A DNA stretch of 64,000 bases, from contig CAIVDM010000026.1 of the NCBI GenBank assembly GCA_903904735.1, positions 1-64,000 of the forward strand, read 5' to 3'. Of the stretch, positions 53,224 through 62,357 are shown in pieces. The DNA is from an uncultured delta proteobacterium. GTDB lineage: Bacteria > Bdellovibrionota_C > UBA2361 > OMII01. The notes beneath the pieces are model-generated. The model was not told the origin of the DNA and made no database searches. It worked only from the letters and a program-made list of their open reading frames with translations. The stretch's first letter is position 1; each line of letters opens with the position of its first letter. A program made the translations under genes and the position numbers.

Positions 53224-54465
53224 ATGAACGCGCTTGTAGAACCCATATCAGACAAAAATTCCCCGAACATGATTTCAGTTCCCGTTCCCTTGGTAGACCC
53301 GCGGCAGGCTCAGTTACATGGCGCCTTGGAAGAACTTCGCTCGATTCAACACCGGCGCGTTGTTGATGGCCAGGCCGTGTGGGACCTGTCGATGGTCAAT
53401 CCGGATATGGCGCCACCACGAGTAGTTCTCGATCGATTGCTGGAATCAGTCACCAAAGGCACCAATCATCGCTATGCTGTTTCGCGCGGTGTTAGGAGAC
53501 TCAGAGACGCGTTCGCGTTTAAGTACTCCACGCGATTTGAGATTTCCCTGAACCCAGAAACGCAAGTGTGCGTCTGCCTGGGCAGTAAAGATGCCACGTT
53601 TCACGCGTTACGCGTATTGGTGAAGGCTGGAGACTCTGTTGTCGTGGCGGCTCCCTCTTATCCAGCGCATCCCTCAGCGATCGCCTTGGCCGGAGCTACA
53701 GCGATACCATGGCATGTCTCTCCGGATCCAAGTGAAGCTTCCCAGAAGTTGTCGACGCTGCTGATGGCTTCACGAGCTAGAGTTGTGTTGTTGAACTTTC
53801 CATCCAACCCCGCTGGCGCGCTGGTAGACAGGGATTGGTGGCGAGAGATCGGGCGAGTTTGCGCCGCCCATGACGCCGTTGTTATCAACGACTTCGTTTA
53901 TGGAGAGATGACATTCTCCGGAGTGCCAGCGGCGAGCGCCTTGCATGCGCGGCAATCAGGAGCTCGTTGTGTGGAGGTCTACTCTTTGTCGAAAGCCTAC
54001 AGTGTCCCAGGCTGGAGAGTCGGGGCGCTAGTGGGAGACGCGGAAGTGGTGGAAGCCGTAAGCCGCATGAAGTCGTACGCGGACTACGGATTGTTTTTGC
54101 CCCTTCAATACGCCGCTACCGTGGCTCTCTCCACGACGGAGGATATAGTACGACCAACGGCCCATGTGTATGAGCGCCGCTTGAAAGTTCTCACGACGGG
54201 ACTCCAAGAGTTGGGCTGGAAGCTGAAGGCTCCCAAAGCGGGAGCGTGTTTATGGGCTGAGTATCCCCGCGAGTTGGCTGCTGATGTGGCGATTGGAGAG
54301 AGCCGATCGCTTTCGGTAGCCACTACTCTTTTGCGTGAATGCGGAGTAGTTGTGACGCCGGGCGTTGTATTTGGAGAAGATTACGACGCGTTTGTTCGGT
54401 TCGCGGCGGTTACCACTGAGGAGCGGTTGCGCGAAGTTGTAAAGATGATAGGTGCTCAGAAGTAG
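53224..54465 (+). CDS. Class I/II PLP aminotransferase
   Basis: 413 residues. AAPSYPAHP, NFPSNPAG, INDFVYGEM and the Schiff-base lysine Lys257 in SLSKAYSVPGWRVG are the fold-type I marks. SLSKxYSVPGWRVG is close to the AlaC/LL-diaminopimelate aminotransferase group (alanine or aspartate-type substrates), where SKTYNMAGWR is usual. The exact substrate cannot be set. A TPR gene follows 10 bases later on the same strand, so co-transcription is likely. Confidence 0.88.
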   Translation: MNALVEPISDKNSPNMISVPVPLVDPRQAQLHGALEELRSIQHRRVVDGQAVWDLSMVNPDMAPPRVVLDRLLESVTKGTNHRYAVSRGVRRLRDAFAFKYSTRFEISLNPETQVCVCLGSKDATFHALRVLVKAGDSVVVAAPSYPAHPSAIALAGATAIPWHVSPDPSEASQKLSTLLMASRARVVLLNFPSNPAGALVDRDWWREIGRVCAAHDAVVINDFVYGEMTFSGVPAASALHARQSGARCVEVYSLSKAYSVPGWRVGALVGDAEVVEAVSRMKSYADYGLFLPLQYAATVALSTTEDIVRPTAHVYERRLKVLTTGLQELGWKLKAPKAGACLWAEYPRELAADVAIGESRSLSVATTLLRECGVVVTPGVVFGEDYDAFVRFAAVTTEERLREVVKMIGAQK

Positions 54466-54474
54466 GATCGTTTA

Positions 54475-55653
54475 ATGAGACTAAAAAGCGGACTTGCCTC
54501 GATCTGCACACGGTCACGCGGTTACGAGGTCGCGCTTTTGGTGGCGTGCGCGTTCACTCAATATGCTGCCGCTGAGGATCCGTGCTTCACATCAGCCCAG
54601 TTAATCAAGAAAGCGGTGACTCTGGGAGAGGGAGTGGATGCCGAAGTGGAGCTATACAAAGAGGCCGAACGATTGTGTCCGAAAATGGCGGAGGCGCCGT
54701 TTAACCTCGGCCTAGCGTATCAAAAGCGGGAAGATCTCGAAGGCGCGGAGCGTGAGTTGCGTAAAGCTGTCGCTTTGAAGGATGAAGATCTCTTTAGAGT
54801 TGGTTTAGCAGGGGTGCTTTTACAAAGGGGAGAGGTCGCGGCCGCCCGTGAGCAGTATGACGCCGCGCTGGAGAGAAATCCCAAGAGTATACCCGCGCAA
54901 CAAGGCATAGCTGTTATTCTAGAAAAGCAGCAGAAGTTGCCCGAAGCAATCGAGGTGCTTGAGAAGGCAGGCCAGATCGATCCGACTAATGTGGTGACTT
55001 TCTTCAATTTGGGAGTACTGACGGAGAAGTTAAATCGATTAGAGACTGCTCTTGCGGCCTACAAGCGTGCCGCTGACAATGATCCTAAACATCCGCAGGC
55101 TTTGTTCGCCTTGGCGAGTATGCAAGCTAGGCTTGGTTATTTGCACGATGCGCGACGTTCGTATCAACGAGCAGCGGAGATAAATCCTGATGACGCGCGA
55201 GTTCAGGTAGGGCTTGCGGAGGTTTATGAGAAGCTTGGAGATCACGCGCAGGCTGAGAGCGCATTGAGACGCGTTGTCGCTCTCGCGCCTCAAAACGTGT
55301 TGGCCCGGGTTAATCTTGGCATTCTCCTCAATGAGTCGCGCAAGTTTCAGGAAGCGTCGGTAATTCTCAGAAAAGTTTCGCAGGAAGATGGGGGTAACGC
55401 TCGAATCTGGAGCGCCCTGGGGCGGGCGCAGCTTGAATTGGGTGACACCTCGGCGGCGGAGACTAGTCTGCGGCGGTCACTGTCGCTCGATGACACGAAC
55501 CCGTATGCGCACAACAATCTGGGAGTTTTACTACAGCGTCAGGGAAAACGTAGGGAAGCGCGTAAGGAGTTCGAAGTAGCGCTGCAGCTACGTCCAGAGA
55601 TGGAGATCGCCCGCCAGAACCTTGAAGCGGTGGGGGGAACCGTTGCCGAATAG
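54475..55653 (+). CDS. Exported TPR-repeat protein
   Basis: 392 residues. A signal peptide is likely (YEVALLVACAFTQYAAAED, cleavage near AAA-ED, about residue 37). From residue 70 on there are about nine tandem TPR units with the usual A-x-x-x-Y/L-x-x-A pattern, such as AEAPFNLGLAYQKREDLEGA and NVLARVNLGILLNESRKF. It probably scaffolds protein contacts in the periplasm. The last unit ends just before the stop. Confidence 0.88.
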   Translation: MRLKSGLASICTRSRGYEVALLVACAFTQYAAAEDPCFTSAQLIKKAVTLGEGVDAEVELYKEAERLCPKMAEAPFNLGLAYQKREDLEGAERELRKAVALKDEDLFRVGLAGVLLQRGEVAAAREQYDAALERNPKSIPAQQGIAVILEKQQKLPEAIEVLEKAGQIDPTNVVTFFNLGVLTEKLNRLETALAAYKRAADNDPKHPQALFALASMQARLGYLHDARRSYQRAAEINPDDARVQVGLAEVYEKLGDHAQAESALRRVVALAPQNVLARVNLGILLNESRKFQEASVILRKVSQEDGGNARIWSALGRAQLELGDTSAAETSLRRSLSLDDTNPYAHNNLGVLLQRQGKRREARKEFEVALQLRPEMEIARQNLEAVGGTVAE

Positions 55654-56032
55654 TGCCACGTTTGGGCCCGCGTCGGAGGAAGGAAGCCTCGGCTGACATT
55701 GTTTTACAAAAAACTCCACGCCATATCCGAGGCTCAAAAAAGCCAATAAGCATATTTGTTTCATGTAGTTGAGTGATTTTAACATTCTTATACTAAGAAC
55801 TCCGTTTGCTACTATCCTGGTAGTGTCGTCTTGCGGCGGTCTTTATAGTCTCCTGAACGACTGCGTATCGTTAACGAATGTCGGGGCCTGAGCCCAGACA
55901 GGTTCAACGAAGAGTCGAAAGGCAATAAAGGTTTTATGACCTCAAAGTCAGGAAAAGTGGCGCAATCCGGATCGGCATACGCTGACTAACGGCTCCGCCA
56001 GTGTTAAGGATTAAGGGTTAGGTACTCGAAAG
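55654..56032. other. Intergenic region without a recognisable gene
   Basis: 379 bases between the TPR gene and the methyltransferase-like gene. Minus-strand frames here are short and lack binding sites. No repeat or obvious terminator; AT-rich around 55740-55800. Confidence 0.35.
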
Positions 56033-57184
56033 ATGTCAGCAGTTTTAAAGCTTGTTCAGCCACCACAGTTTAATGAGGAGTTAGAGGTCGCTCGAGAAGG
56101 GACCTCCGGGAAGAGCAATTCGCTTCAAGCGGCTTTTCTGTTCGCTTCACCCTGGCAGCCGCTGTTGGCGAGGTATGTGATTGAGCGATTTTCCAAGAAG
56201 GGGCAAGTCGTTTTGGATCCGTTTTGCTCCACTGGTGTAGTCGGAGTGGAAAGCGTGCTTGCGGGACGCTCCTTCGTTGGATGCGCACAGGAACACGGAC
56301 TCGTCAAATTGTCGCGAGCGCGTCTGGCACCGGCGGACATCGCTGAAGTGGCGTTGCGCCTTCAGTTCGTGAATTTCAAGAAACCGGTCGATATTCGTGG
56401 CTATCGCGAGCCATTCCCGACGTTTTTCGACGCAGATACGTTTCGTGAGCTGATGAACTTGAAGTCTAATGTGCGGGCAAGCGGGGATGTCGCCGGCGAT
56501 TTTATCTCGTTCATCGTCACCAGCATTCTACATGGGCATACAGCTTCGCATCTTTCCGCGTATACCTCGCCAACAGCGGCGTTATCGCCTGACGCCCAAA
56601 ATACGTTGAATCGAAAGCGAGGTGAAGTTCCTTCGTATCGAGCCGTGAGCGCGAGAGTGCTCAAGAAGGCAGCCTTGTTGCTAAGAGACGGAGTTCCCTC
56701 TGTCTTGCAGGGAACGAAAAGCAGACGCGATGTTTTCCACGCTGAGCCTCATGCCTTAAACCCGGTGGCCTCGGCTAGCGTTGACCTTGCCGTCGTGGCT
56801 CCCGAGCAGCCGGGTATGATTCAGCACGGATTGCAATCATGGCTTCGGACCTGGTGGCTTGGAGTTGATATGCCTACCCAGAGTCCCGATTGGGTCGATA
56901 GCGCGGCTTGGCAGGGATATGCGAACGAGGTGCTCGTGGAGCTTGCCCGGGTCGTTAAATCTGGCGGTCGGGTGGTGATTCGCTCTGGGCAGGGAAGAAT
57001 AGGATCTAAACCAGTCAACTATCGAAGTGAGATTGAGGACCTCGTCGTCCGTTATCTTAGCAAGTTTTGGCGAGTTGAGGGATCGATATCAGAGCGTTAC
57101 GTCGATCCAACTGCCGGATCAATGGCGCGAGCCGAGCGTTCAGGAGCGCAAGCCGGGGAAATTCTGGTTCTTAGACGGTCTTAA
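56033..57184 (+). CDS. DNA-methyltransferase-like protein lacking the catalytic DPPY motif
   Basis: 383 residues. WQPLLARYVIERF (41-53) and VLDPFCSTGVVGVESVLAG (60-78) match motifs X and I of N4/N6 DNA methyltransferases (DPFCGSGT type), which bind S-adenosylmethionine. The usual acidic residue after motif I (GxDxNP) is replaced by GCAQEHG. At the expected catalytic place, SVDLAVVAPEQPG (249-261) stands where DLVVTSPPY should be. RVVKSGGRVVIRSGQ fits the strand after motif IV. The fold seems intact but catalysis is doubtful. A binding or regulatory role is possible. No restriction gene is nearby. Confidence 0.7.
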   Translation: MSAVLKLVQPPQFNEELEVAREGTSGKSNSLQAAFLFASPWQPLLARYVIERFSKKGQVVLDPFCSTGVVGVESVLAGRSFVGCAQEHGLVKLSRARLAPADIAEVALRLQFVNFKKPVDIRGYREPFPTFFDADTFRELMNLKSNVRASGDVAGDFISFIVTSILHGHTASHLSAYTSPTAALSPDAQNTLNRKRGEVPSYRAVSARVLKKAALLLRDGVPSVLQGTKSRRDVFHAEPHALNPVASASVDLAVVAPEQPGMIQHGLQSWLRTWWLGVDMPTQSPDWVDSAAWQGYANEVLVELARVVKSGGRVVIRSGQGRIGSKPVNYRSEIEDLVVRYLSKFWRVEGSISERYVDPTAGSMARAERSGAQAGEILVLRRS

Positions 57185-57398
57185 ATACTCGATATAGCGA
57201 CCATTACCGCTAGTTGTGGTACACTTAGATCTCGTCACGTAATTTTTCGTTCGAGAGCAAGTATATTACGGACGAGGCACTAGTAGTTTCGAGAAGATAT
57301 TCTCGCGGCCTTAGGCAGTGAATTACGAGCGGTCCTCGTGAGGCAAACGGCCGTGTGTAATGAAAAACTTATTAAAAGTCGCGTGAAGTGACGTGCGT

Positions 57399-58829
57399 AT
57401 GGAAACTACGTCAGTACCACGAATAATGATCGCGGGCACGTTGCCTGGAGTGGGAAAGTCCCTGATCACAACAGGACTTGTGCTAGCGTTTAAGCGACGC
57501 GGATTAGGTGTTTCTGTTGTCGTTACGGGGAGGCCACTCCAACAATCGGTTATTTACAACCGGCTTTCGCGCCGATTTGTCAGGTGTCTCGACCAGTCAT
57601 TACTTACGCCAACGCAGATCCGAGCGGCCGTAGGGCAAGCCGGACGGGGGGCCGATCTTGTTCTGATCGACGGCTCTGGTGGTTTGTATGACATTACCGA
57701 TGCGAAGTCCGGTATGACGGACGCGGGAATCGCCGCGGCGGTACACGCGCCAGTCATTCTCGTCATGGACGCGCCCCGAGTGAGCCGCAGCCTAGCCGCA
57801 ATCGTTCAAGGCTACACTGGGTTTGTTGAATGCCCCTGGATCCAGGGTATCATCGCCAACGGTTTAATCCCATTCGCGGGCGCGGAGGCCTCTCGCGAGC
57901 GCGCATCGTGTGACGACACGTTAACGAAGTTTAGCTTGCCACCTTGTTACGGCTGTGTGCCAGCCACTGAGACTCGATACGGGCTACCGCCGGCACGGAG
58001 TTGGCAGGAGAGTAATTACACCGCGGTTCCTCTGCAATTCTTGAACGACGTTGAGCGCTTGGTCACTATTCATGTGGATGTGGACGCTATACTATCGGCC
58101 GCCACCACAGCGATGCCATTTCAGTTTGATGATCTTGTGCCGATAGTGCCGTTTCGCCAGTGCCGAATCGCTATCGCTGACGATAGCAGTTTTGGTTTGT
58201 GTTTTCAGGATAACGCTGATCTGTTGCGTCTCCTCGGCGCGGAAATAGTGCCATTTTCGCCGCTTGCTGACTCAGCGTTGCCACCAGACATCGGAGGACT
58301 TTATCTTCCCGGCGCGTATCTTGGGGAATACGGGGAGGCGATAGCGGCTAATAAGGGTTTGTATCAGTCTATAAGAGATTTCGCGAACGCTGGAGGAGTT
58401 ATATACTCCGAAGGAGCAGGTACGGCTTTTCTTTGCCAGAGTTTCACGCCAGAGCAGGAAGGAAAGAAGTACGATGGGGTTGGATTAATTCCACTTCATG
58501 CGGCGCGTGTTTCAGAAGAGCCGCGATCCCTTGTGGGTACGGTTCTCGAAGACTCTGTGCTTGCGCCAGCGGGGCGATCGGTGCAGGGCTATAGTACTGG
58601 GGAGTGGTCTATAAAGAGGGGGGAGTCTGCTTCGGCCGGGGTATTTGAAGTCATGAGATTTCACGGTCCATCCCAGGAGCCTCTACAGCCCATGTTATCC
58701 GCGACAGCGCAATCGTGTAGTACCCTGCATTTCTTGCATTTTGGCTCCAATCCTGATTTCGCGCGAGGACTCGTCTCGGCGGCCGCAGCTCATCAGAAGA
58801 CCGCCGTAGGAAGGGCCCCGCCGACATGA
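57399..58829 (+). CDS. CbiA/CobB-like protein (cobyrinate amidase family) lacking the glutaminase Cys
   Basis: About 476 residues (GTG at 57393 also possible; residues counted from it). The N-terminal ATP-binding half has GTLPGVGKSLITTGL (15-29), GSGGLYD and VILVMDAPRVSRS, the pattern of cobyrinic acid a,c-diamide synthase. The C-terminal class I glutaminase-like half has LYLPGAYLGEYGEAI and the terminal LHFLHFGSNPDFA (CbiA: LHFASNP). The nucleophilic Cys of the family (ECGG) is Gly341 in YSEGAGTAF. Without it, glutamine cannot be used as nitrogen donor. No cobalamin gene lies nearby, so the real substrate may differ. Confidence 0.8.
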   Translation: METTSVPRIMIAGTLPGVGKSLITTGLVLAFKRRGLGVSVVVTGRPLQQSVIYNRLSRRFVRCLDQSLLTPTQIRAAVGQAGRGADLVLIDGSGGLYDITDAKSGMTDAGIAAAVHAPVILVMDAPRVSRSLAAIVQGYTGFVECPWIQGIIANGLIPFAGAEASRERASCDDTLTKFSLPPCYGCVPATETRYGLPPARSWQESNYTAVPLQFLNDVERLVTIHVDVDAILSAATTAMPFQFDDLVPIVPFRQCRIAIADDSSFGLCFQDNADLLRLLGAEIVPFSPLADSALPPDIGGLYLPGAYLGEYGEAIAANKGLYQSIRDFANAGGVIYSEGAGTAFLCQSFTPEQEGKKYDGVGLIPLHAARVSEEPRSLVGTVLEDSVLAPAGRSVQGYSTGEWSIKRGESASAGVFEVMRFHGPSQEPLQPMLSATAQSCSTLHFLHFGSNPDFARGLVSAAAAHQKTAVGRAPPT

Positions 58830-58870
58830 CGTGAGTTTTTCGCGCAAACCAGCTAGACTCCTTCCTCGCT

Positions 58871-60556
58871 ATGGCAATTGAGATATCCGGTAACATCAAG
58901 GGACTCGCGTCCTCGCAAATACGAGCTGTGCAAAAGCTCTTCCAACGAACAGTTGATCCGACTGAGTTCATATCGCTGGAGCTCGCGCGTGAAATGGTAT
59001 CGCTCGCCGAGAGCCTTCGTCGACGGATTGGTGTACTCATCAATCGGCAGGGTCGAATAGAGGAGGTGATGATAGGCACCAAGGAAATTCTCTATATCCC
59101 CGACTTGGGTCGTTACCGTCTCGGACGAGCGCGACTTCGAAATCTCCGACTTGTATTCACCGATCTCTCTAAGGATAAAGAGCAGGCCGCTATTCCATTT
59201 GATGTGTACGCCGATCTGGAACGCCTTCGTCTAGATATGGTGGTTAGCCTTCGTGGCGCGCCCAATCGAGTTTCGATGACCTACGCGTATCTGGTTCCCA
59301 CGCGCGGTGCTGACACGGCCGCTGCCGCCACAGAGCAGGTCAAGGACGTCGGCGCCTTTGACATGAATTTCCTTGAGTTGATTGAGTCTGTGGAGCAGAG
59401 CCTAGCCTCGGAGGTTGTGCAGCTCGCGGCAGATGAGGTTGGCGCGGTTTTGGTAGGAGTGTATGACAGCAAAGAGGTAGATTCTGAAGCGTCCATGCTG
59501 GAGCTACGTGAGCTGGCTCGCACAGCGGGCGTTAAGGTCATTGATGAAATCGTGCAGAAGCGTCGGATCGATCCAAAGACGTTTATAGGAAGCGGAAAGC
59601 TGCAGGAGTTAGTGCTGCGCTGTTTGCGGTCGGGAGCGGAGGTGTTGATTTTTGACGCCGAACTAAAGCCCTCACAGTGGCGCTCTATCACTAATTCCAC
59701 AGAGCTAAAGGTACTTGATCGAAGTATGCTTATTCTCGATATCTTCGCGCAGCGAGCGCAGAGTAGCGATGGACGTCTACAGGTGGAACTGGCGCAGCTT
59801 AAGTACAATTTGCCGAGATTAGTGGAGAAGGACGCGGGACTCTCGCGACTCTCGGGAGGTATCGGAGGTCGGGGACCAGGAGAGACGAAACTCGAACTCG
59901 GTCGGCGTCGTATCCGAGATAGAATCGCGGAGCTAGAGCAGCGTTTGAGCAGAGTACGGGAGTCTCGAGATTTTCGACGTGGTCGGCGGCGAGAGAATCA
60001 GCTGCAGCTTGTTTCGATCGTCGGCTATACCAATGTGGGCAAATCTACCCTCTTCAATCTGCTTACAGGGAGCCAAGTGATCGTCGAGAACAAGCTCTTC
60101 GCTACCCTCGATCCAAGTCAACGAAGGCTCTTTCTGCCTGCCTCTGAAGCAGAGCAGGCGCAAGGGATTAGCGGCCGGACGGTAATTGTCAGTGATACGG
60201 TTGGGTTTATCAGAAAATTGCCGCAAGAGTTAGAGACGGCTTTTAGGGCCACGCTCGAGGAGTTGTACGACGCGTCTCTATTGGTACATGTCGTCGACGC
60301 CTCTGATCCAGACGTCGTTAAAAAGTATAATGCCGTACGAAAGATTCTCGATCAGATGACTCTGGGGACCGCTCCTGAGCTTGTCGTGTGTAACAAGGTC
60401 GACAAAGCGGATCCCGAAGCCGTGAGTCTCCTTGTCAGAGAGTTAGGTGGAGTAGCAGTCTCAGCTTCGAAGCGAATGGGGATTGGGACTCTGCTCGCGC
60501 GAATTGATCAGATGGTGCCTCGCGTCTCTCGTGAATCTCAACGCGTGGCGGAGTAG
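58871..60556 (+). CDS. hflX: GTPase HflX, long form
   Basis: 561 residues against about 430 in E. coli; the first 170 form an extra N-terminal region seen in some deltaproteobacteria. Then come the HflX glycine-rich segment GGIGGRGPGETKLELGRRRIR, the G1 loop SIVGYTNVGKSTLFN (about 383-397), SDTVGFIRKLPQEL (G3) and CNKVDKAD (G4). HflX binds the 50S subunit and rescues stalled or stressed ribosomes. Its 3' end overlaps the convergent MBL hydrolase by 19 bases. Confidence 0.95.
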   Translation: MAIEISGNIKGLASSQIRAVQKLFQRTVDPTEFISLELAREMVSLAESLRRRIGVLINRQGRIEEVMIGTKEILYIPDLGRYRLGRARLRNLRLVFTDLSKDKEQAAIPFDVYADLERLRLDMVVSLRGAPNRVSMTYAYLVPTRGADTAAAATEQVKDVGAFDMNFLELIESVEQSLASEVVQLAADEVGAVLVGVYDSKEVDSEASMLELRELARTAGVKVIDEIVQKRRIDPKTFIGSGKLQELVLRCLRSGAEVLIFDAELKPSQWRSITNSTELKVLDRSMLILDIFAQRAQSSDGRLQVELAQLKYNLPRLVEKDAGLSRLSGGIGGRGPGETKLELGRRRIRDRIAELEQRLSRVRESRDFRRGRRRENQLQLVSIVGYTNVGKSTLFNLLTGSQVIVENKLFATLDPSQRRLFLPASEAEQAQGISGRTVIVSDTVGFIRKLPQELETAFRATLEELYDASLLVHVVDASDPDVVKKYNAVRKILDQMTLGTAPELVVCNKVDKADPEAVSLLVRELGGVAVSASKRMGIGTLLARIDQMVPRVSRESQRVAE

Positions 60557-61338
60557 TCCTCAAACCGCACTCGTAGGCCATCGTACCCAAGCTTAACGCC
60601 AGGTGGTAATTTCCGAGATACCTCATCGTACTCAATCGTATGAGTAGTGTGAATTAGATAGGTGGTCTCAGCCCCTAGGGACCTCGCGATCTCGATAGCC
60701 TCATGTATTGAGTTGTGAGTGTTGTGGGCTTCCCAGCGCAGCCCGTCGAGAAAGAGAATCTTTACCCCTTGTAAAACCTCACGAGCCTCGGGTGAAATTC
60801 CTTTGCAGTCTGTCGCGTAGCCTAGCTCTCCGATACGAAATCCTGTGACAGTAACATTGCCGTGGGGAAGGGGAAAGTATTTAACGAGGACGCCATGAAC
60901 ACTCATCTCGCCCAGGGGCGGTACCTCCACCACGTCCAGTTGAGCGACAAGACCGCCGAGATATTTCTCATTTGGCGCGAAGATGTACGGAAAGGCGCTT
61001 CTTATCCCCTGAAGTGTCTCAGTGGTCCCATAACAGGTGATTCGATTTTTGAGCGTAAAGTTAAACGCGCGTAAATCGTCCGTTCCCAGGATATGGTCAG
61101 CGTGGGCATGGGTGTATAGCACCGAGTCAACTCGCCTGACTTTATGAGTGAGGCATTGGTGGCGTAAGTCTGGCCCTGCGTCTATGAGGAACGAATCTCC
61201 CGACGCGAATGTTATAAGTCCGGATGTGCGATTACGAAAATTGCGAGGGTTGTTAGACTGACAGACGGCGCATACGCAGCCAGCGAGCGGCACCCCCGTT
61301 GATGTCCCGCAGCCTAACAACAGAAACTCGTGAAGCAT
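60538..61338 (-). CDS. PhnP-like metallo-beta-lactamase-fold hydrolase
   Basis: 266 residues. GCGTSTGVPLAGCVCAVC holds the Cys residues of the PhnP-type structural zinc (21, 23, 26), and THAHADHILG (76-85) is the two-metal site. PhnP cuts cyclic phosphodiester sugars; relatives such as RNase Z and LipB-linked proteins share the fold. The substrate here is unknown. The upstream DUF1844 gene ends five bases before its start region, so the pair forms an operon. Confidence 0.88.
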   Translation of the reverse strand: MLHEFLLLGCGTSTGVPLAGCVCAVCQSNNPRNFRNRTSGLITFASGDSFLIDAGPDLRHQCLTHKVRRVDSVLYTHAHADHILGTDDLRAFNFTLKNRITCYGTTETLQGIRSAFPYIFAPNEKYLGGLVAQLDVVEVPPLGEMSVHGVLVKYFPLPHGNVTVTGFRIGELGYATDCKGISPEAREVLQGVKILFLDGLRWEAHNTHNSIHEAIEIARSLGAETTYLIHTTHTIEYDEVSRKLPPGVKLGYDGLRVRFEDYSATR

Positions 61339-61343
61339 GGGAA

Positions 61344-61757
61344 TCAGCGTGATTTTCTGTTTATGAATGAAACTCGGAGCGAATGAAGGACCTCTTCGAT
61401 AAATCTAACTTCCTCTTGAGCGAGGTTGCCACGTGTGCGTTTTTGCAGCATCGCCAGGATATCGATAGTTTGGCGTGCTGCTTCGATATCGATTGGAATC
61501 TCCATTCCGTTTGGTGGTGGCATCTCGCCCATTTGGACAAGCGCCTGCGTCGCGAGGGACATGATGAAAGAGTTAAATGCCACCGGCTCATCATCCGACA
61601 CGTTTGGGGAGTCTCGGTGAGTGAATTGAGTGCCGGTCTCAGGTTGAGCTTGTGAAGAGGGTTGACTCTCTTCCTTTGGTTGGCCTGATGTGTCAAAGCG
61701 CCGTTTGTCGACGACTGTGAATGAGCCGTCTCGGGAGTTTTCATTGTCAGATGTCAT
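61344..61757 (-). CDS. DUF1844-family protein
   Basis: About 137 residues from the ATG at 61757, which has AGGAG eight bases upstream; the frame extends to 61784. The N-terminal 60 residues are polar and disordered-looking. Residues 65-125 match DUF1844: FNSFIMSLATQALVQMGEM, then AARQTIDILAMLQKRTRGNL and EEVLHSLRVSF. The family is small, of unknown function, and found in deltaproteobacteria, acidobacteria and planctomycetes. It lies just upstream of the PhnP-like gene. Confidence 0.85.
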   Translation of the reverse strand: MTSDNENSRDGSFTVVDKRRFDTSGQPKEESQPSSQAQPETGTQFTHRDSPNVSDDEPVAFNSFIMSLATQALVQMGEMPPPNGMEIPIDIEAARQTIDILAMLQKRTRGNLAQEEVRFIEEVLHSLRVSFINRKSR

Positions 61758-61964
61758 GGTAGAGTCTCCTTGGTAACTACTCACCTCTTTCTTTGAGTCG
61801 CCACCGCTATAGTCTAAGCCAAAGTTAACCTCTTTAGGGTCGATTTCTTATCATCCCCTACGCCCGGGAGGAGCTTTTTCAGGTTGAGTACGTAATTTTC
61901 TCACCCCACTTGGTTCCGCAAAGCGGGCCATGATGAGGTATTCGTGCTCACGCGGCGGCCTGTG

Positions 61965-62222
61965 CTAAGCGGTTAACCCCGCATGTTCTAACACGTTGCG
62001 TGTGAGCGTAGCATTGCCCCGGTACTCGTAAAACCTCTGATCGCACACGCTCTCCTCTGACGCTTCTTCAACGGTTGTTTCTGCCGAACTCAGGGGGAAA
62101 GAAATGCCTTTTTTTTGACAGGCAGTGACTGAAACCATGACGGTGGTGACCGGAAGTTGACCTGTCTGAGGAGTGGGCAAGGGGTAAGTTGTTGATTTAA
62201 CGATCGCGAATTTTTTACGCAT
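61965..62222 (-). CDS. Possible small protein, unknown
   Basis: A frame of 85 codons from the ATG at 62222 (MRKKFAIVKSTTYPLPTPQT). Only a distant AGG precedes it. The composition is protein-like, with two Cys and an acidic stretch (TTVEEASEESVCD), but no family, signal or membrane segment is seen. It would be divergent from the sigma-factor gene. The rest of the 573-base gap (61785-62357) shows no other gene. Confidence 0.3.
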   Translation of the reverse strand: MRKKFAIVKSTTYPLPTPQTGQLPVTTVMVSVTACQKKGISFPLSSAETTVEEASEESVCDQRFYEYRGNATLTRNVLEHAGLTA

Positions 62223-62357
62223 CGTGTTTTGACCTATCCGCATCGTGGCAAGCTTTTCGCATGTACCCAGCGCAGGGCAGGAGTTAAAGGGGGGAACCCG
62301 AGTCTCGGAAACAGCGAACTCGGGCGATGTTGAAATGACTGTTAAGAGGTTTTTTGT

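Noticed and set aside
53004-53366. A 120-codon frame before the aminotransferase
   Set aside because: It overlaps the aminotransferase start in another frame, has no binding site and shows no protein-like pattern.
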